A stretch of 64,000 bases of DNA from Cinnamomum chago. Its lineage: Eukaryota > Streptophyta > Magnoliopsida > Laurales > Lauraceae. Under the pieces are notes generated by a model. The model searched no databases. It was not told where the DNA came from and saw only the letters and a program-made list of their open reading frames with translations. Both the position numbers and the translations under genes were made by a program. Below, piece by piece: positions 46,601 through 57,687 of the stretch. The DNA is taken from assembly GCA_038049695.1 (NCBI GenBank), contig CP142461.1, positions 33,673,001 through 33,737,000 on the forward strand, read 5' to 3'. Positions within the stretch are counted from its first letter, which is position 1. Each line of letters begins with the position of its first letter.

Positions 46601-49600
46601 GGACGGTGTTGGTGTCGCTGGCGTTTGGTGTGAAGGTTCGGGAGGCGTTTGCGCTTGGATTCCTCATGAACACCAAGGGACTCGTGGAGCTTATCGTCCT
46701 CAACATCGGCAAAGACAGAGGGGTATGCTTTTTTTAATTCCTTTCACGTCTTTTATTATTCTCTTTGTTTAATTACACCTGAATGAGTTGGTGGGGTCAC
46801 ACGAAGGTTGGGTTTGCTCCCCCCCACATTGAAGTGTTTGAAAGCACGCAGATTTATTCTTAAGGGTGCACATACGCGGTTTGGATCGATTTAGAGAAAA
46901 AATCATCAACCAAATTATTCTCATTGGGTTTCTATTTTCAAAAGCCGAATCGGATGACCCATGTACTCAAACCAATTGGTTCGATATGGTGACGGTTATT
47001 ATATTTTATATTTTTTTTACAAAAAAAATAGTTGATGAGAGAAATCATCATAATACCTACAAAATAGTAGTAGCATAAGTATTTACTAAGTCTTAAGTAA
47101 AGAACCAAACAGAAATATTCACATCCCAAAGCAAATCCAACATAAAACATAATAAGTATTTAAAGTCGTTACATATCTCAAAGCAAATTAAAATAAATAA
47201 CCAAAAAAGCAGCAACTTTACTCCAAACTACCAACAATCCAATAACTTTTGATAACCCTGAGAGTAAAATCACAGTATTGAATTCATGTGAGTTGTAGAA
47301 TGAAAGTATAGAATGAAAGTATGGAACCCTAAAGCTAAAATAGTCAAAACTCAATACTCAAGTTAATACATACAGTTGATTCGGTTTAGGTGGTTAACTA
47401 TTGGTTCAAACCAATAACCGATCGATATAAGGCGGTTTCTATAATTTTTAAATTGTTGACCAAATCGGTCCACATAAAATCGATTCAAATCGCCAGGTTT
47501 GGTCGGTTGGTTCCAATTTGATGGTGATATCAAATTTTTTGTGCAGCCCTCAAATTTACCTCCTACCCGACATATCTATGGACTTAGTGTATGTCACTGG
47601 AGTTCAGATCCTCTAAACCTTTTGACTTATAATTGTCTTGAGTGTGCCAATCATGAAACACGATGTCACTGCGGTGAGCATGCCTTCGATATAGCAGATA
47701 GGCAGATATTCTTTCCATGCGCGGATCGTGATTCGTGCAGGCATGGAATCACTAAAGATGAAAAGCTCAAGTTTCGGTCTCAGTGGTGCTTGCCTGCCAT
47801 TGGAAAAGTAACCTATGATTAGGTCAATTCTTCGTGATATGAATTGTGGGCTCCAGTTTTCATTGGTGGGAAGTTTGGGCATGTGTCAATTAGTGGGTTT
47901 TGGATTTTGAGTTTTAGATTTTGGATTTTGGATTTTGAGTTTTGCAATACGGAACCCACTCAATTTGCCGTTGACAAGCACCTTTCGTACTATGGAAATG
48001 GAATTCCACGCTGGTGCCCGACCTATTGCCGTAGGGTTGCACTCCTCTTTAACTCAGGATCTCCTAATTTAAAGCCTGAGAGAGCATCTCAATTCAATCA
48101 ATACATTGATATATTTCGATGCTACTTACTAGGTATCATATTATATTATATGCGTTGGCAAAGTAGAATTATCATCTTATGGTGGAATGAAAATAATACT
48201 AGGTTTTGCTTTAGTTTTACAGTAAAAAGTTCGGTACCGTGGGTTTGAAAATTGAGTGGGTCGCTTTACGCATCTGAAACTTCATTAGATTACACGTTTG
48301 AGCACAATCATCTATGCCGTTTAGTGTTTTTGCTTTCTGACGAGTGTTGGACCACATGGTGGGTTATGCATAACCATTTTCAAAAAGAGATGCCAAACCA
48401 GTGGGGCCTGTGAATACCATGCGTTGAGACTTTCCCTTCTGTTAATTAGGCCTTTAATTTTAACTATATAGATTAGGGTCTTGTTTATTGAAAATTACTT
48501 GATATAAATTTATTAGAAGATTTTTACGCGTAAAAGCTCCATAGGAACCCATATCATTAATGAGGTCTCAAAAGCACCTTATAGATGGCAGGAAAAAAAA
48601 AAAAAAAGAGATTTCAGCTCATTAAACGATGACACCATAACATGTTTAAATCTTTAATAAGAAAACAAAAGTGGTTATAAAAAGCCACTTTGTACAATAT
48701 TAACTAGTCGTCTCTTTTTCTAATAATGGCCATCTAAGGTTTTGTTTTATTCTATTTTTTATTTTCCTCCGATTTATTTTATCGGACGACACGAGTTTCC
48801 AACGTTGGTTTAGGCATCCGGTAATAGAGAATAATAAATTATCAAATGTGACAATAATTTATCTTGATAGGCACAAGATTCAATGACTACTTTTTATGAC
48901 ACATCATCAAGCCCGATGAATTGTCAAATCTTGCCATAGTGGTTTTAAGTAGGCTCCAAATTCAAGGACTACTTTTTACGACCCACCGTCTATGTCATGA
49001 CAACTCAATTTGTCTTCTGGCGTCATGTTAGAGCTCGTACTTTCTCAGTTCTCTTAATTGGTTTTCTGGCATCAGTATGTCGGCTCGTAGTTTCAAATTC
49101 ACTTTCTTTTGATTGGGATAGCCTTCAACTTAGTACCAATTTTCAATGCCACCCAAACAAAGCGTTGCCGGGGATATTCATTTTCCTAGATAGTAGTACT
49201 AGCTTCAAATCCAGCTCAACCCATTGAAAGAAAAATCCTGCTCACCAGTGTGTAGGGGTGTAAAACGAATAAAAGATTGATTTTTTTTTATTTACACTAT
49301 AAATATCAAATGTCTCGTTCCTTCCAGTTGGACGGGCATTGTCGTGTCATACGTTACCATGCCTCATCGTGCCTGACACAGCGGCCCAACACGGCCGATT
49401 CTTAGGCCATTGACTGTTGTGCCCGGCGGGCACATTTGACATCTCACCTATGAGAGAAGAAAAAAGCTGACTTTTTCTGGGTTTTTGCTTAGTTTGTTTT
49501 GTTACTTTTTGGGTTTTCTCTGTTTATTAAATATCTTGTTTGTATGCATAAATTACATGAAAATTAAATATATTATAATTGCTGGTCAAACTAGTTTCAC

Positions 49601-52167
49601 CCAAACATTATTAGAGATGGGGTGAAGTATATGAGGAGCCTGGGCCAAGATTCTACGCATCAAGAAGTGAAGAGGTCTTGTGCTCAACACTTATCTTCTT
49701 TAGTCACCTCCCATAATTCTATTCACTGTGTGTAAATAAAAAGGTTTACCTGTGCACTTAGGTATTAGTTTTCGGCTGTCGAGAATCGAATATCTCACAT
49801 ACTAAGGGTCAAAGGCTCCTGGGAGGTGCAGGAGATACGTTGGGTTATTAAATTAAAAGTATATGATGCGGTGAGAGGTGAAAGATATAAGTTAATGGCC
49901 GATGTTCGTTCTCCATCTTCTCTTAATTCTATTTTCATCAAAGAGGAGGTTATTTGATGGTTAGTTTTTTATACTCGCATTTGATTCTTCATTTTAACTA
50001 CTTATAGAAGTACAATCTTAGGAGTTCAAACACATGTTTATGCAAGTGTAGTTTCATAATTGAAAAAAGAGTTTGGGAAAGAATTATGTTTTCTTGTTTT
50101 GTTTTAATTTTTTTTTTTCAGTTCTCATTTTAATTGGGAATTTTTTTTAATATTTGTAGAAAATAAGTTTAAATCTAAGAACCAGTGAATCATCTTTTGC
50201 GGTCTTACATAGAAAAATAAAAAACATCACTTCATATTCTAAACTATATTATAGAATCTTACCCGAGATACTTTTATCCTTCTCTGTGGAAGATATTTTA
50301 TGCAACGAACAGAAAAGACTAGAACAGTAGAAAAATATTGTATCCGTGGCCATTCTTTTGCACATTTACCTGCCCTTACATCAGTGGCCACCCCCGGAAT
50401 TTTTTTTGCAGCCGTGCTACCTGGACCCAGTCGGTCCCACATTCAGTCCATGTGGACTTTTCCTTTTGTTTGAGGGGGTTGGACTCAAACTGGTAAATTG
50501 TATTTTAGGGATGAACCTAGCTAGGATATTGATGTGAGCTTTGGGGGTGGACACATGATTTTCAAGTGGATTTTGGAAGGGACCTAAGTATGAAGGAAGC
50601 GACTGCCCAAGAAGCTTGTATGTAGGTGTGCCCCTCCCCTCCCTAGAGTGAAAGAGTCGAACTATCTAATAGGCCCACCTAATGAAGATTTAAACCACGC
50701 AAAATGAAAGTAAGAAGTTCTTAAAATTTTTTTAAATAGGAGTTGAGCCCAATACAAAATTAAGTATATAAAAAGAAAATAATTAATCAGTTATTAATTA
50801 TATACTCACCTTACTCTTATTTGCATAAAGATTGAATTTTTAGGATTTCCTTGTTTGTTTTGGTTTTTTTCTAAAATCTTTGATTTGAAACTGAATGTGT
50901 GTAATTAAATTGTTTGTGTTTCCTGTAGGTGTTGAATGACCAGACATTTGCCATCTTGGTCCTCATGGCTCTCTTCACCACCTTCATCACCACCCCAATC
51001 GTCACGGCGGTCTACAAGCCAGCCCGCAAGACCGCCCCGTACAAGCACAAGACCATCGACCGGAGCGACCGTGAAACGGAGCTGCGCGTCCTAGCCTGCT
51101 TCCACAGCAACCGCAACATCCCCACCATGATCAACCTCATCGAGTCCTCCCGTGGCACCCGCCGCTGCGGCATCACCGTCTACGCCATGCACCTCATGGA
51201 GCTCTCAGAGCGCTCCTCCGCCATCTCCATGGTCCATAAGGCCCGCCGCAACGGCCTCCCCTTCTGGAACAAGAAGCGCTCCAACCACGACCACATCGTC
51301 GTCGCCTTCGAGGCCTACCAGCAGCTCAGCAGCGTCTCCATCCGCCCCATGACCGCCATCTCCCACCTCTCCACCATCCACGAGGACATCTGTGCCAGCG
51401 CCAACCAGAAGCGCGCCGCCATCATCCTTCTCCCGTTCCACAAGCACCAACGCCTCGACGGCGCCATGGAGTCCATCGGCAACTCCTACCAGCACATCAA
51501 CCGCAGCGTCCTCCACCACGCCCCTTGCTCCGTCGGCATCCTTGTCGACCGCGGCCTCGGAGGCGCCACCCAGATTTTCTCCAGTGACATCGCCTTCTCC
51601 GCCGTCACCCTCTTCTTCGGCGGCCGCGATGACCGGGAGGCCCTCGCTTACGGTCTCCGCATTGCAGAGCACCCTGGTATCAGTCTCACCGTCGTCAGGT
51701 TTTTAGCTTCCTCCAACAAGTCCGTTGCATGGGGCTGCGGCGAGATTGTTTACATCGAAGTCGACGAGGAGAAGGTCGATGAGGACTGCATTACGAGGGT
51801 GAAGTCGTCGTCGGAGTCGAACTCGTCGATATCGTACTTGGAGATGGTGGTGGAAAGCAAGAAGGAGATAGTGGCGGCGCTGAAGGAGTTGAACAAGTGC
51901 AATTTGTTCTTGGTGGGGCGAATGCCGCCGACAGGCTGGCTGGCGGAGAGTACAGACTCCCCGGAGTTGGGGCCGGTGGGTAGCTATCTGGCGATGTCGG
52001 AGTACTCGGGGATGGCGTCTGTGCTGGTTGTACAGCAGTACCACCCGACAGCGAATCTTTCGCAGTTGGTGGAAGAAGAGGAGGTGGTGGAGGGGCAAGA
52101 CAGAGGGGAAGAATTGTCCGATACGCCTGTAAACCATAAGAAGAAGAATGTAACGGAGATTGTCTAA
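43412..52167 (+). CDS. CHX18-like: Cation/H+ antiporter, CHX17/CHX18-like (exons 43412-43606, 45724-46722, 50929-52167)
   Basis: The spliced product has 65+333+412 = 810 residues, the usual length for CHX17-CHX20 proteins of the CPA2 family. These exchange K+ (or other cations) for protons, mainly in endosomal, prevacuolar or vacuolar membranes. They act in K+ and pH homeostasis. The start [19 protein letters not shown] matches the family's conserved amino end. Residues 30-430 form the Na/H-exchanger membrane domain, with ITAFPVLAR at 170-178, the Asn201-Asp202 pair of CHX proteins, and Lys383 in NTKGL. Residues 430-810 are a hydrophilic cytosolic tail with two universal-stress-like parts. 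All four splice borders are GT-AG and phase 0. No stop or frameshift is seen. Exons are G+C-rich with C/G-ending codons. Confidence 0.95.
43774..43940. mobile_element. Foldback MITE-like element 1 in CHX intron 1, set in a (TA)n microsatellite
   Basis: The 167-bp unit starts GAATGTTCATATACATCC and ends with its near reverse complement. The arms (about 65 bp) match well, including CATCCATCCCTCA and a GGTGAGGGATGC block. (AT)n runs flank both sides (43750-43773 and 43943-43968). MITEs that insert into (TA)n, such as rice Micron, are known. Whether this belongs to that group is an inference. It carries no gene. Confidence 0.75.
43971..44098. mobile_element. Foldback MITE-like element 2, near-perfect 53-bp hairpin
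   Basis: The arms 43971-44023 and 44046-44098 are reverse complements with about two mismatches, separated by 22 bp. The left arm opens GGAATGCTCACACAGGCTGC. (AT)n runs lie on both sides (43943-43968 and 44100-44115), so it shares the same microsatellite site with element 1. As RNA it would form a long double-stranded stem inside the CHX pre-mRNA intron. A small-RNA source is possible but not shown. Confidence 0.8.
45195..45402. mobile_element. Possible MITE in CHX intron 1
   Basis: A GAGGATTCGGATCCTCTGTTT start and an end reading, in reverse complement, GGAAGAGGATCCCCTGTTT suggest an inverted-repeat pair about 200 bp apart. G+C content is higher than in the rest of the intron. No target duplication is clear. 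The rest of intron 1 (43607-45723) holds no recognised gene. Confidence 0.4.
45724..46722 (+). CDS. CHX18-like: CHX exon 2 (residues 66-398)
   Basis: The exon starts GGAGGTATACTG after TTCATCCAG and ends KDRG before GTATGC. It holds most of the transport domain, with membrane segments [91 protein letters not shown] and [14 protein letters not shown]. The antisense open stretch at 45711-46367 is a by-product of its G+C-rich third positions. Confidence 0.95.
46862..47556. mobile_element. Possible nonautonomous hAT-like insertion in CHX intron 2
   Basis: The left edge AGGGTGCACATACGCGG and the right edge, in reverse complement AGGGCTGCACAAAAAATTT, are similar. Both are followed by words such as CGGTTTGG / CGATTT and AACCAATTGGTTCG repeats. 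No 8-bp duplication was found, so the call is tentative. Elsewhere in intron 2 (46723-50928), 47557-49250 and 49460-50900 show no recognisable gene. A second possible hAT-like piece lies at 49253-49451, opening TAGGGGTGTAAAACG. Confidence 0.35.
50929..52167 (+). CDS. CHX18-like: CHX exon 3 (residues 399-810)
   Basis: The exon begins [23 protein letters not shown] after TTCCTGTAG and ends at TAA 52165-52167. It encodes the last membrane segment and the whole cytosolic tail: [44 protein letters not shown] and [13 protein letters not shown]. These are conserved in CHX17-20 proteins. The acidic end [14 protein letters not shown] is less conserved. Intron 2 before it is 4206 bp, large for this family in compact genomes. 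Confidence 0.95.
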   Translation: MLNDQTFAILVLMALFTTFITTPIVTAVYKPARKTAPYKHKTIDRSDRETELRVLACFHSNRNIPTMINLIESSRGTRRCGITVYAMHLMELSERSSAISMVHKARRNGLPFWNKKRSNHDHIVVAFEAYQQLSSVSIRPMTAISHLSTIHEDICASANQKRAAIILLPFHKHQRLDGAMESIGNSYQHINRSVLHHAPCSVGILVDRGLGGATQIFSSDIAFSAVTLFFGGRDDREALAYGLRIAEHPGISLTVVRFLASSNKSVAWGCGEIVYIEVDEEKVDEDCITRVKSSSESNSSISYLEMVVESKKEIVAALKELNKCNLFLVGRMPPTGWLAESTDSPELGPVGSYLAMSEYSGMASVLVVQQYHPTANLSQLVEEEEVVEGQDRGEELSDTPVNHKKKNVTEIV

Positions 52168-52479
52168 AGCAATACTTATTTGCAGTGTTAGGCTTTTTAC
52201 TTAAAACTCACTCTATGTGTTCCAATGTCTTCTGCTGTGTGTTAATTCCAAGTTTCATTTTTTTCCCCTCCATTACAGAAGGAAAGGAAATAAGGTGACC
52301 GTGGTGTGAGAGGAGAGGTTTCCTTTCTAGGGAGGACTTGCAAAATAGAAAGGGAAAATTTCTGTACGATCACCTACATCACTTCATATCCCTCCCCTCT
52401 TACCAAAGTTCAACATTTTACCCAGACGTTCTCCGTACAGCCCGTACCGCTGCACAGATCACAGGCTAAGTTTTTTTTT

Positions 52480-52557
52480 GTTGTGATATCACAACATATA
52501 TTGCGATACCGCAAGTTTTTTATTTGTGATATCGCAAATTATGTTGCGATATCACAA
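52480..52557. repeat. MULE-3 left GATATC palindrome array
   Basis: Four words lie about 21-23 bp apart: GTTGTGATATCACAAC (52480-52495, perfect 16-bp palindrome), TTGCGATACCGCAA (52501-52514), TTGTGATATCGCAA (52524-52537) and TTGCGATATCACAA (52544-52557). They start 313 bp after the CHX stop codon. Unlike MULE-2, the flanks are TTGC/GCAA or TTGT/ACAA. Confidence 0.8.
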
Positions 52558-55227
52558 CTCAAAAAAGCCCCTTTCATCCGTTTATCCCTCCCTATTCGAC
52601 TATTCCTAATTTTTACCAACGGTAACTCTCTCCCCAGCCGAAGTTCACCATCCTCCTCCCTCGCCAACCTATTTGAAAATACGCAAGGTCCTAACGTCCA
52701 TTCGACAGCGACGAAGCTTCATCGTCTACATTGTCTCCATCGGCTAGGGATTTTGGTTGGTCGCCATTGTTTCGCAAATTTGGGCGCTCCGAGCTTGGTA
52801 TTGTTGCAGTTGCGCCAGCTGAACTTGGCAATCATTTTCCCTCTCTTTTAACGAGATCTGGTATTCTCTTTCCTTTACTCCTCTCTCTATTTATCTATGC
52901 TTGTGGGTTTTCTATTTCGTTCTGTCTCTCTCTCTTCTTCTTCTTCTTCTTCTCCTCCTCCTCGTTTCTGCTTATTGTGTTTAAAAGAAGAGAGAGAAAT
53001 TGATACATATATAGAAAGGGTAATGGAAAATGATGCCCATACTTTGGTGCTCCAAGTCACGTTTTCCCCTCTGATTACATCTGAGGTTGGGTAAACACAT
53101 AGTTCTGGCCTAAAGAGGATCATACATTCTCATGTGATGTTTACTTGTTGAAGATCAATGAATGATTCCCCATATAGAATTCCTTGGATTGAGGCGTGGA
53201 AAAAAGCCTCTAATGTTTTGATATTTTTGGTAAGTTGGAGATATTGGGTTTTCCTGTTTCAGTTTTTTGGCTTTTTTTTTTCTTTTTTTTTATTTAACAA
53301 GAATGTTTTGGGACAAAAGCAATGAGAGATTTTGGTGTTTGGTTATAGAAAAAATTAATACTTGGTTTTCTTGAATTTCATAAATGAACATATTCTACAA
53401 AAATAGTTGAATATAAACTACCATGTTCTTGTCATGGGTTTGCTGTGAATACATGAAAGGAAATGAAAATGGAAACTATTTCTCCCACTTGATCAGTTGT
53501 TTCCACCATATCAATAGAACTTTTGTGTCAACTCAAGTCTTGGCTGAGTTGACTCTAACTGAATTGAATTTGAAATCAAGCTACATGAATTCCTTTGATA
53601 TGCAGATATAATAGTTATTGAATTATATTTACTCATTATATTAAAAAAAAGTATTTGAAGAACTAGTCAATAATCGATTCTTTGGCCCTGTTTAGGTCCT
53701 TGAAATTTGGCTGCCTTGAATTCAGTTACTTGTAAATATAATTACATGCAGCTCTTCCCATGTAATTTGTTACAGCAAAGAACAAGAAACAACTGTTCCC
53801 TACGGATAACTGAGTTGTCTAAATGCATGAGTCCTTAATTATGCATAAACAGAGTTATCTGCACTCAGTTTACAGGAATCATATAGCTTATGTTAGATTT
53901 GGGTGACTACTTTCTTATGTATGAAATAAGAATTATACGCACACATCTAATACACAGAGTAAAAAAATAAAAATGAAACTTTGTTTAACATGTAAGGAAG
54001 TTTTTTGAAGTTTGAACTGCACTGAGAACAACAATGAAGAGAAAAGGGAAATTCTTTTTCACTGGTATCACCTTAATTTTCTCCTGATTTTTATGGTTAG
54101 AATGTTGTATGGATCATAAGATTTAAATCAGTATCTAATAATCTTTGAATGCAATGTGCAGTTTCGCCTACGTTGGCAATTAACTGACCTAAGTAAACCA
54201 AATAGGAAGCCCTTTCATTCTAACTAAACTCATGGAACATAGAATAATCTATGCTTTTTGGTGATGGAAAAGCAGAGGATATACATGAGGTTCTGTCGAG
54301 AGACTTTTTTTCATTTTCTTTGTTTAACCATTAAAGATAAAGGAGAGGACTGAGGACAATAGTCTACGCTGCTCATTTTCTATGCTATTATCTTTTATCC
54401 ATGGGATTAGCTGCTGGCTAATAATTCCCTTATCGAATGATCGTGGGATTCAGGATTGTCTCCTCTAAATGGGTGCTTGCACTAATGGTCCACTTATAAC
54501 TTGGTCAAAATTACAGTATAAGGATCATCTGATGGTAATAATATCAATCCATAAAGGGCTCTTCATTTGATCTGTTTGGATCCCCATATTAAGGTTACCT
54601 ACTCATCAATTGGGAAGAGGTTCAAAAGGTGGTGGCTTGGGGGGGTCTTGGGATTGGGATTATCAGGGAGAAGAATGCGTGTCTTCTAGCAAATGGAAAT
54701 GAAGGTGTCTGGAAGAAGAGCTCCCTGACACGATTCCCATTGGAGGGAGGCAATAAAAAAAATATACCGGAAGCACTATACAGGGAGGAAAATTGGTGTT
54801 GGGATCTAAGGAAGGTGCAAAGAGGAAAAATGTTCATGGGTAAGGAAAGATATCCTGATACAGTGATACTGAATGAAGATAGTAAAGTGGTAATAGTTTT
54901 TAAAGAAAAGATCTGTTGAAAGTATTAGGTTCTGGGAGGAGACATGGTTGGCGGATAGTCCTTTTTTGGAGTTAAAATTTATGTGACTGTATTTCATATC
55001 AAAACAAAAGGAATCATTAGTTACATACACTTTTAATCACTTGGAGGGAAAATTGTGTGAAATAATACCTCTGGAAGGGATTTGATGGATTTCTAGATGA
55101 GACTTAGAAGTCTATCTAGCTAATGAGATGGATATAAAACTTGATCACCACCATCATCCGTGTATTTCTCTTGCAAAACCTTCGTCCAAACATGGTCTCA
55201 TTTCCTTCTTCCTATGTTTATTTAAGC

Positions 55228-55235
55228 AGCACGGG
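55228..55235 (+). repeat. hAT target-site duplication, left
   Basis: AGCACGGG precedes the hAT element and is repeated exactly at 56240-56247. The 8-bp length is diagnostic for hAT transposons. Confidence 0.92.
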
Positions 55236-56239
55236 TAGGGTTGTAAATGGGTCCCCGATTATCCGATTACCCGAAGGTTCCGACCCGTTAGGTTCCGGGT
55301 TTGGGTCTTTATTTTGGTTCCGATAAGTAAATGGTTCCGGTTCCGGATCCTTTTTTTGGAACCGTTAACTAAACGGGTCCGGTTCCGGATCCACAGTAGC
55401 TCAGACCCGTGGACCCGGACCCGGATCCTTTTTTTGATGCCTCTTCTCCTTTTAATACAGAAGAAGATGTTTCAGAGCAATCCATGCCTGCCTATATATA
55501 CATATATATGCCAGCTTCAGTACGATTATGCAACCATTGTTTACCCTTCTAAGCATATATATCTGGTCATTGACCACTTCAAAAGACAAAATGTTTCACA
55601 AGCCTGCAATCATGTAACAGTGAAACATTTTCTGTTTCACAGGCCCACTCAAAAAGTTTCACATGGCAATCCCCATCGGAGAACCTTTTTCCTTAAAACT
55701 GTTCCGTCTGACGTTTGTACTGGGTAGCCTGTTTTACTGGCTCATTGCCACTACTAACATAAAAAAAAAAAAAAAAAAAAAGTTTGTTTTGTGAAGAATA
55801 TTTATATTATTTTCAGAAACATTATTTTTAAAATTAAACACATTAAATAAGATTTGTATGAAGTTTTTGCTTGGAGTTATATAAAAAGTTTTTCACAAGA
55901 TAGACACGTACAATGCTTATTAATCTGGGAAAAAAAATCATGTAAATGACTAATTGGGGCCCATGAGGTCAAGTGTTGAAATCCATTGGAACCTAATCCA
56001 TATCTTCATTTCTGTTAGTGAAATTCGGATTTCTTATGGTAATCTCAAACAAATAAAATCTGGTCAAATAAATTCGCAAACGGTTCCGGTTCCTATTAAA
56101 ATTATCGGAACCGGTTCCGGAACCAGTTTCTCGGTTCCGATTCGGGTCCAGTTCCGGTTCCGGTTCCCCTTCTTACTAAACGGTTCCGGTTCCGGGTCCA
56201 CTCTGGACCCGGACCGGAACCGACCCGTTTACAACCCTA
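55236..56239. mobile_element. Nonautonomous hAT element, 1004 bp
   Basis: The ends TAGGGTTGTAAATGGGTC and, in reverse complement, TAGGGTTGTAAACGGGTC differ at one base. Subterminal GGTTCCGG and GGACCCGG words are dense in both orientations over the first and last 180 bp. The centre is A+T-rich with no transposase. An (A)n run lies at 55762-55781. The 8-bp duplication AGCACGGG flanks it. It inserted into the LINE remnant. Confidence 0.92.
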
Positions 56240-56247
56240 AGCACGGG
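56240..56247 (+). repeat. hAT target-site duplication, right
   Basis: AGCACGGG, identical to 55228-55235. Confidence 0.92.
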
Positions 56248-57687
56248 TGTAGTAGTGCTCCCCTCAAAGTGAAAGCTTCTGCTTGCTTGCAGTTTAAAAT
56301 AGAATTCTATCTATTGATCAATTGAAGTGTAGGAATTTTCCCTTGTCCTACATATTTCTGTTCTTTGGCGAATGAGGCATTGATGGCATTTATTTTAGTT
56401 GTTCTCTATTTCTCTTTCTTGGGTCTTTCTGGCTTCTTTTTCATCTCTTTTGGAGGGTTGGTATGCTGGGCCATTTTCAAGTTCTGAGGATGATTCTAAC
56501 AATTTCTTGGGGAATTGGGAAGGAGAAAAAGAAGTGAATCTTCAGAAGTAAGTGGTTCATAATCATAGAGTTAGCAAATACAATAAAACCTTGACTTTTT
56601 TATTGGGACAAGTTGACCTAGAGGTTCAATAATCGGAGTTGCAAAGGGAGTGGTTTCTGACCGTTAGTTTGAACCCATACAAGGTGCACTTATTGAACCT
56701 TTGGTGTCCACCATCTGCAGGTTATGGATGGGGTTCTCTATTGGGAATCCAGGCATATCAGAAGTGCATGGCACAATTAAAGATGATAAGGGAGGTATTC
56801 TCATGACCTATTCATACCCTATTCATATTGTAGAGTAGAATAGAGCTCAAAATATTAGTGGTGTGGGAAGACTTAAGTTGTTCATGGACGGGCCAGGTAA
56901 TGGTCAAAAGGAAAGGGGACTATTTGATGCTATTGCTTAGGGTCTGTAGAAAATCAAAACCACTGTGGAGGTTTTCTTTCGTTTTTAAGGAGATTAGATC
57001 CTTGTTAGCCTCAATGGAATTTTTCTTCCAAAGTGTTCCAAGGGAAGTCAACAGGGAGGCTGATTTGCTCCATGTGTTGGGCTGAAGTAAGATATACATT
57101 ATGAATGTTGTTTGATTAAATAACAACTGATGAATGGACAATCCCATGTGAGGATCATATCACCTTGTCAGTTAATATATATTGTGATCAAATGGCACCA
57201 GCATCTAATAAAAAAAAAAAACCACCAAGTAAGATAAAAAATTGAACTAAAATATACATTATCATGAATATTTATTGGCAAGTAAATACACATTGTGAAT
57301 GGACATTATGAAGGTTGTGATCAGGGGAGGAAGGTGTCTATAATGGTAGAGAACACATCTAGTAACAAAAAATAAATTAAAAAATGAAAATCTGACCAGA
57401 TGCACATTTTGATACTGCTTAGCTTAAGTACACATTGTGAATGGACAAATTCCATGTTCCAATTCTTACCAGCAAGAGCACATTGGAAATCTACAAACTA
57501 AGACTGAATGCCCAACCACAAAAAGTGCATGCATATCCATTATAAGACTACACATAGTCTTAGAGACTCGCCAAGCAACTGCTTCAATATATACAAAATG
57601 TATCATCCCTTTCTACAAAGTAGTCACATATAGACACAATTAGACAGATAATCATACAAAAGGTTTTAAGCTTATTAGTGCACATAA

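Larger units (their letters stand above)
54850..57083 (+). pseudogene. LINE (L1-type) 3' remnant, interrupted by a hAT element
   Basis: At about 54925-54975 the plus strand reads RFWEETWLADSPFLEL, the post-reverse-transcriptase segment of plant LINEs. At 56730-57083 there is an RNase H-like stretch: FSIGNPGISEVHGTIKDDKGGILM, then FQSVPREVNREADLLHVLG. Stops and a frameshift break it. The hAT element at 55236-56239 sits between the two parts. No poly-A tail or target duplication was found. Confidence 0.6.

Noticed and set aside
47499..48248. Possible gene fragment inside CHX intron 2
   Set aside because: Two overlapping open stretches (107 and 134 codons) show no recognisable motif and repeat a WILDFEF-like low-complexity run. 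Kept as intron.
51205..51672. 155-codon minus-strand open frame
   Set aside because: It is antisense to CHX exon 3 with the same composition cause and no family pattern.
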